Part shown: positions 6,899-10,298 of the stretch, in pieces
Numbering within the stretch: position 1 is the first letter of the stretch
Layout of the letters: the number at the start of each line of letters is the position of its first letter
Origin: Puniceicoccales bacterium
Lineage (GTDB): Bacteria; Verrucomicrobiota; Verrucomicrobiia; Opitutales; JAIRLM01
NCBI GenBank assembly: GCA_031254835.1
Contig: JAIRTQ010000077.1
Coordinates: 1 to 10,298 of the forward strand
Length of the DNA: 10,298 bases
Direction of reading: 5' to 3'
Made by a program: the position numbers and the translations under genes
The notes under the pieces: model-generated
Databases searched by the model: none
Told to the model about the DNA's origin: nothing
Seen by the model: only the letters and a program-made list of their open reading frames with translations

Positions 6899-7624
6899 AT
6901 GGTGTGTGTGGATGCAATTGACCTCGTTGTGCAGCTCTCGCACGCGGGGAATAGCAGCACGCCTATTTGTACGTCTAAGGTAACATCATCGCCGCCGTCC
7001 GACATACAAACAAGTTCGGAAACTCGGCACAAAAAACCCCGGCCTTCCGCCTCATCGACAGAAATTCGAGCACAGAGCGCCGCACAGGTAACGGCTGCAG
7101 TAGACAGATGTTTTTCAGCAAATAACAGCAGCATGCTCGCTGCATATGTGACTTTCAGAGAAGCGGCCGAAACGCAGCCCTTCGACGTCGCATTCGGCGG
7201 TAAAGACGGAAAAACAATTGCCGCAAATGACGTTAAAAGCGCTGAAGATGTCGCTTTCATTTGCGTGCGCGAATCCAATGGAAAATCAGCAAATGTTTTT
7301 GTCGGAGACGAAAAAAATTTGCCCCTTGCAGAGGGCTTCTTGAGGCGAACGGGCGAGACGACAGAAGTTCGCTTCTTCACGCCACAAAATCCCAATCCGC
7401 CAAAACGGAAGATGATAGCGAACGGGGAGATCGCATCTATTATTTTGTCGGTTGTTGGGAAATTGGGGCTCACCGCCGGATCTGTGCTCATTAGCGGCAC
7501 TTTAGGCGCCCTTATTGGCGGGCATTTTGTCCTTTATGCCGGCTATTGGATCGCTATCTCGCTCGGCATTCTCATCTTTTTCATCGGCATTGGCTGTGAA
7601 GTTGCCGCCAAGATATTGGCCTAG
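6899..7624 (+). CDS. Hypothetical protein with two C-terminal hydrophobic segments
   Basis: I do not recognise a family. From ATG 6899 the product has 241 residues. The first third is Ser/Thr/Pro-rich and of low complexity. The middle has a more ordered look (FDVAFGGKDGKTIAANDV, then AFICVRES and a stretch ending EVRFFT). A Pro/Lys linker (PQNPNPPKRK) follows. The last 65 residues are two adjacent hydrophobic segments rich in Gly, Ile and Leu (roughly LTAGSVLISGTLGALIGG and WIAISLGILIFFIGIG) with a short C-terminal tail. Predicted topology is a cytosolic or translocated N-terminal domain anchored by a helical hairpin. Two 60-base rows inside it (7201-7320) are only about 40% GC, below the neighbours, which hints at a different origin or relaxed constraint. 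The start is supported by the promoter at 6857-6885, but there is no ribosome site. The opposite strand is open over much of the same span, but that product looks like a shadow. Confidence 0.6.
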   Translation: MVCVDAIDLVVQLSHAGNSSTPICTSKVTSSPPSDIQTSSETRHKKPRPSASSTEIRAQSAAQVTAAVDRCFSANNSSMLAAYVTFREAAETQPFDVAFGGKDGKTIAANDVKSAEDVAFICVRESNGKSANVFVGDEKNLPLAEGFLRRTGETTEVRFFTPQNPNPPKRKMIANGEIASIILSVVGKLGLTAGSVLISGTLGALIGGHFVLYAGYWIAISLGILIFFIGIGCEVAAKILA

Positions 7625-7718
7625 CCTGCCGAACCGCTCTTTTCGGACAATGGGCCTGCGGGAACGGCGGAATTTTCCCTCTTGCCATCGCGCGGTGAAG
7701 CGTTGCTGTAGCCATTCT

Positions 7719-7800
7719 GCTCAGGTGGTGGAATCGGTAGACACACACGTTTGAGGGGCGTGTGCCGCAAGGCGTATGGGTTCGAGTCCCATCTTGAGCA
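7719..7800 (+). tRNA. tRNA-Leu, anticodon GAG
   Basis: A class II tRNA of 82 bases. The acceptor arms GCTCAGG and CTTGAGC pair with one G-U. The D arm is GTG/CAC with loop GAATCGGTAGA. The anticodon stem CACGT/GCGTG encloses TTGAGGG, giving anticodon GAG (reads CUC and CUU). A long variable arm has GCC/GGC stem and GCAA loop. The T arm ATGGG/CCCAT encloses TTCGAGT. The discriminator is A. The bases after it are CCG, so CCA is not encoded, in contrast to tRNA-Arg in this window. A TTGCCA at 7682-7687 could be a -35 element, but no good -10 follows. Confidence 0.96.
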
Positions 7801-7874
7801 CCGGAACGGTGGACAGAGTAGACGGATAGATCAAATTTTTAAGTTCCGCCCGATGCGTCGGTTTAGCTTTTCGC

Positions 7875-7903
7875 TTTACCACCGGCGCAAAAACGGCTAG
7901 CAT
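7875..7903 (+). promoter_or_regulatory. Possible promoter directly abutting the sucC start
   Basis: TTTACC (7875-7880) and TAGCAT (7898-7903), spacing 17, each two mismatches from consensus. The predicted transcription start falls at about 7910-7911, which is the A of the sucC ATG. sucC has no Shine-Dalgarno sequence (the bases before it are TAGCCCCC), so a leaderless message is consistent. The match is weak. Confidence 0.35.
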
Positions 7904-7910
7904 AGCCCCC

Positions 7911-9107
7911 ATGAAGGTGCACGAGTACCAGGCCAAGGAGCTGTTGGCTCTCTATGGCGTTCCGGTCGAACGCGGAGTGACGATCAAAGCCCGAAACGAA
8001 ATTGAAGCTGCCCTCGATCGACTGGGGCCAATGTCGCGCTACGCCGTTAAAGCTCAGGTACATGTCGGCGGCCGGGGCCTGGGCCGCTTTGTGGACGGAC
8101 TCGAAGGCGGCGGCGTGCAGCTTGTATCCGACCGGGAAGAGGTCATCCGCCTGGTGAACCGCATGTTGGGCAATCACCTCGTCACGAAGCAAAGCGGGCC
8201 CGGTGGGGCGCCGGTTACGGCCGTTTGGGTAGCAGAAGTCATCGACCCGCTGGTGGCGCAATTTTACGTGTCTATCTTGCTCGACCGGAAGGCACAGCGA
8301 CCGGTCATGCTGGTCTCGCGAGAAGGGGGCGGAGAAATCGAAGATCTCGCCGAAAAATGTCCGGAAAAAATTCTTCGAGAGCACATCCATCCCACCTTTG
8401 GTCTGGAAGAATTCCAAATCCGCAAATTGGCCTTCCGCCTGGGACTAAAGGAAGGTGCTCTGATGGAGGGTTTTAGTGCCACGCTCAGGGGCATGTGGCG
8501 AATTCTGTGGGAGAAGGACGCTTCTCTCGTAGAAATTAACCCGCTCGTCCTCACCGCCGCCGGCCGGCTGGTGGCCATCGACGGGAAAATCAATTTTGAG
8601 GACAATGGACTTTTTCGCAACGAAGATGTTCGAGCCCTGCGCGATATTGCCCAGGAGGATCCGAAGGAGGTGCGGGCGTCCCAATTCGGACTCACCTACG
8701 TAGCCCTCGACGGCATCGCCGCCTGTCTCACCAACGGCGCCGGTATGGCGATGGCCACCATGGACATGCTCAATTCCTGCGGCGTCCGCCCGGCAAATTT
8801 TCTCGATTTGGGGGACAATTCTCCCGTCGAGGCCATTCGGGAAGCCTTTCGGATTTTACTGTCCGATTCGCACGTAGAATGTCTGGTGGTCAACATTTTC
8901 GGCGGCGCCATGCGGGGAACCATGGTAGCCGAGGGAATCCTCAACGCTTTGGCCGGAGAAAAATTGGCTAAGCCGCTCGTGGTGCGCATGGAGGGCGCCG
9001 AAGCAGAAGAGGGCCGGAACATGCTGCGAGAAGCAATTCCGCAGGCACATTTTGCGAAAAATCTGCGCTCGCTCGGAGAGATGGTGCGGGAGGCGACAAA
9101 ATGCTAA
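7911..9107 (+). CDS. sucC: Succinyl-CoA ligase (ADP/GDP-forming), beta subunit
   Basis: With SucD it interconverts succinyl-CoA and succinate with nucleotide phosphorylation in the TCA cycle; the beta subunit holds the ATP-grasp fold and the nucleotide site. The 398 residues begin with the canonical HEYQAKELL. Other landmarks: K47 in AVKAQVH, GGRG (53-56), LVEINPLV with metal-ligand N210, D224 in AIDGK, the DNGLFR block, NGAGMAMATMD and VVNIFGG (327-332). Oddities at usually conserved loops: GGRGK reads GGRGL, followed by an insertion (58-66) of the kind found in mitochondrial-type enzymes; the FLDVGGGA loop reads FLDLGDNS (297-304); and the segment after NIFGG has Gly-Thr where Cys-Asp is common. 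The frame is intact, and the fold and metal ligands look preserved, so I call it functional with altered loops. It heads a two-gene operon with sucD, 11 bases apart. Confidence 0.92.
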   Translation: MKVHEYQAKELLALYGVPVERGVTIKARNEIEAALDRLGPMSRYAVKAQVHVGGRGLGRFVDGLEGGGVQLVSDREEVIRLVNRMLGNHLVTKQSGPGGAPVTAVWVAEVIDPLVAQFYVSILLDRKAQRPVMLVSREGGGEIEDLAEKCPEKILREHIHPTFGLEEFQIRKLAFRLGLKEGALMEGFSATLRGMWRILWEKDASLVEINPLVLTAAGRLVAIDGKINFEDNGLFRNEDVRALRDIAQEDPKEVRASQFGLTYVALDGIAACLTNGAGMAMATMDMLNSCGVRPANFLDLGDNSPVEAIREAFRILLSDSHVECLVVNIFGGAMRGTMVAEGILNALAGEKLAKPLVVRMEGAEAEEGRNMLREAIPQAHFAKNLRSLGEMVREATKC

Positions 9108-9118
9108 GGAACTGAGCC

Positions 9119-10000
9119 ATGGCCATTTTGGTAGACGAAAATACGAGAATCTTGGTGGCCGGCATCACAGGCAAGGCGGCCACCTTCCACAGCCGCCACT
9201 GCCTAGCCTACGGCTCGAAGATCGTGGCTGGGCTACGACCGGGAAAGGGTGGGCAGAAATTCGACGGCACGGTGCCAATCTATGACACCGCCGTAGAGGC
9301 CGTTGCCGAACAATCGGTAAATGCGGCGCTGATTTTCGTGCCGCCCGCCGGCGCGGCGGACTCCATTCTTGAGGCCGCAGATGCGAAAATTCCTCTCGTT
9401 GTTTGCATTACGGAAGGCATTCCTTCCGTCGACATGCTGCGAGTTCGCGAGCGGCTGCGAGAATTGGGCACCATCCTCATCGGGCCCAACAGCCCCGGAG
9501 TCATCAGCCCTGGAAAGACCAAACTCGGCATCATGCCCAGCTACATCCACCGGCCCGGTTCCGTCGGCGTGGTATCTCGTTCCGGTACATTGACATTTGA
9601 AACTGTCTGGCAACTTACGGATCGTGCCATTGGCCAGTCTACCTGCGTCGGCATCGGCGGCGATGGCATCCACGGACTCAACCACCGGGACGTCATTCAA
9701 CTTTTCAACGAAGATCCTGCGACGGAAGGGATTATCATGGTGGGGGAAATCGGCGGCGAGGAGGAAGAGGAAGCGGCAGAGTACGTTCGACGATACGTCA
9801 AAAAGCCTGTGACGGCCTTCATCGCCGGCACTACCGCACCGCCAGGCCGCCGAATGGGCCACGCCGGCGCCATCGTTTCCGGAAAAAAAAGTGGCGCCGC
9901 CTATAAAATCGCCACCCTCGAAGCGGCCGGCATCGCGGTCGCCAAAAACCCTGGACAAATCGCCGAGACCTACGCCGAGCTGGTCAATTCCGCGAAATAG
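9119..10000 (+). CDS. sucD: Succinyl-CoA ligase (ADP/GDP-forming), alpha subunit
   Basis: The alpha subunit binds CoA and carries the phosphorylated histidine. In the 293 residues I see the CoA-binding start (VAGITGKAATFHS, 13-25), PGKGGQKF (41-48), CITEGIP (96-102), IGPNSPGVI (121-129), VSRSGTLTFE (152-161), GQSTCVGIGGD (172-182), GEIGG with E210, and TAPPGRRMGHAGAI with active-site H248 (239-252). The catalytic His and its glutamate partner are in place. Departures from the usual text: GITGKQG reads GITGKAA, GPNCPG reads GPNSPG (Thr or Ser occur elsewhere), and GGDPIxG reads GGDGIHG (180-186). An acidic run EEEEE sits at 214-218. Start codon ATG with AAGGA 8 bases upstream, overlapping the sucC stop, so the pair is translated together. 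The 3' end overlaps the convergent rsmA gene by 17 bases. Confidence 0.95.
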   Translation: MAILVDENTRILVAGITGKAATFHSRHCLAYGSKIVAGLRPGKGGQKFDGTVPIYDTAVEAVAEQSVNAALIFVPPAGAADSILEAADAKIPLVVCITEGIPSVDMLRVRERLRELGTILIGPNSPGVISPGKTKLGIMPSYIHRPGSVGVVSRSGTLTFETVWQLTDRAIGQSTCVGIGGDGIHGLNHRDVIQLFNEDPATEGIIMVGEIGGEEEEEAAEYVRRYVKKPVTAFIAGTTAPPGRRMGHAGAIVSGKKSGAAYKIATLEAAGIAVAKNPGQIAETYAELVNSAK

Positions 10001-10298
10001 CGGCCGTTTGGCCAATCGAACTGCTAGCTTGCTCCAGCGCATACCAGTACTCCATGGCCAGATCTTCCGGCCGGATGGAAAGGTCTACGCCAGCGGCGCT
10101 AAGTACGGTCAGCCACCGTTCCGCTAGGGCGCGAAGGACTGAATCGCCGATGACGGCCACGGATTTGCGCAACTGCTTACGGCGCATTTGAAAGCAGTGT
10201 CTCATAATTTTACAGCTGAGCGGCGAAAAAAGGACCGGATCTGGACGCCGCTGCAGGTGCAGCAGGGTCGACCGCACGCGGGGGCGAGGGTAAAAGCA
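9984..10298 (-). CDS. rsmA: 16S rRNA dimethyladenosine transferase RsmA/KsgA, C-terminal part, cut by the window edge
   Basis: RsmA dimethylates two adjacent adenines in helix 45 of 16S rRNA with S-adenosylmethionine during late small-subunit assembly. The frame is open from the right edge to the stop at 9984, giving the last 104 residues. They start with CFYPRPRVRSTLLHLQRRP, the conserved F-x-P-x-P-x-V-x-S block at the end of the methyltransferase domain. The C-terminal domain follows: CFQMRRKQLRKSV matches the F-x-x-R-R-K-x-L-x-x-S signature, and GVDLSIRPEDLAMEYWYALE matches the closing R-x-E-x-L region. The S-adenosylmethionine domain lies outside the window. An internal GTG at 10277 is a misleading start, because the homologous text continues upstream of it. 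It converges on sucD with a 17-base overlap and no visible terminator between them. Confidence 0.85.
   Translation of the reverse strand, partial: CFYPRPRVRSTLLHLQRRPDPVLFSPLSCKIMRHCFQMRRKQLRKSVAVIGDSVLRALAERWLTVLSAAGVDLSIRPEDLAMEYWYALEQASSSIGQTAAISRN

Noticed and set aside
6748..7500. A 250-codon minus-strand frame opposite the hypothetical gene
   Set aside because: Its product is Ser/Arg/Thr-rich without domains, while the plus strand has a good promoter, a sensible membrane topology and runs beyond it to 7624.
7629..7646. Inverted repeat CCGAA/TTCGG after the hypothetical gene as a terminator
   Set aside because: The stem is only 5 bp with an 8-base loop and no T run follows.
9233..10042. 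A 269-codon minus-strand frame opposite sucD
   Set aside because: It is a shadow of a fully recognisable SucD. Its frame differs from that of the real minus-strand gene rsmA.
1..10298. Insertion sequences, prophage genes, CRISPR arrays or rRNA
   Set aside because: No transposase, integrase, terminal inverted repeats, regularly spaced direct repeats or rRNA sequence was seen on either strand.

Overview
This is a bacterial chromosome window, densely coded and GC-rich (high fifties per cent by eye). The most telling gene is an Npt1/Tlc-type nucleotide (ATP/ADP) transporter at 3567-5099 that keeps all the charged positions expected of the family. Such carriers are known mainly from obligate intracellular bacteria (Chlamydiae, Rickettsiales and relatives) and plastids. 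Its text resembles the chlamydial Npt1 pattern as I remember it. I therefore infer a host-associated or intracellular bacterium, perhaps in the PVC group (Chlamydiae/Verrucomicrobia), but the window alone cannot fix the taxon.

Layout, left to right. (a) 1-1648, minus strand: gspE (or pilB-type) secretion/pilus assembly ATPase, overlapped for 13 bp by the start of gspF, which runs off the left edge and is visible as its first 91 residues. (b) 1721-2662, plus: a family 9 glycosyltransferase (heptosyltransferase-like), divergent from gspE. (c) 2659 to 3270 (ORF open to 3402), minus: a YdeI/OmdA-family protein, convergent with the glycosyltransferase and sharing a CTAG stop. (d) 3271-3566: a divergent regulatory stretch with a very strong GC palindrome and the transporter's Shine-Dalgarno site. 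(e) 3567-5099: the nucleotide transporter. (f) 5281-5355: tRNA-Arg(CCG) with encoded CCA, preceded by a possible 25-residue membrane peptide and followed by a 9-bp hairpin that ends 4 nt before the next start codon. (g) 5399-6751: MATE-family efflux protein. (h) 6899-7624: an unrecognised protein with a soluble N-terminal part and two hydrophobic segments at the C-terminus, with its own good promoter. (i) 7719-7800: tRNA-Leu(GAG). (j) 7911-10000: sucC-sucD, succinyl-CoA ligase beta and alpha, with unusual residues at several normally conserved loops. (k) 9984 to the right edge, minus: the C-terminal part of RsmA/KsgA, convergent with sucD and overlapping it by 17 bp.

How they fit together: sucCD gives substrate-level ATP or GTP in the TCA cycle, while the nucleotide transporter would exchange ATP/ADP with a host, so this organism seems able both to make energy and to import it. 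The secretion ATPase pair, the glycosyltransferase and the efflux pump concern the envelope. The two tRNAs and RsmA are housekeeping. No mobile element, CRISPR array or rRNA is visible. The best candidates for something new are the two-helix hypothetical protein (a possible host-membrane effector in an intracellular bacterium), the altered loops in SucCD, the palindrome and hairpin near the transporter genes, and a possible tendency to leaderless transcription.
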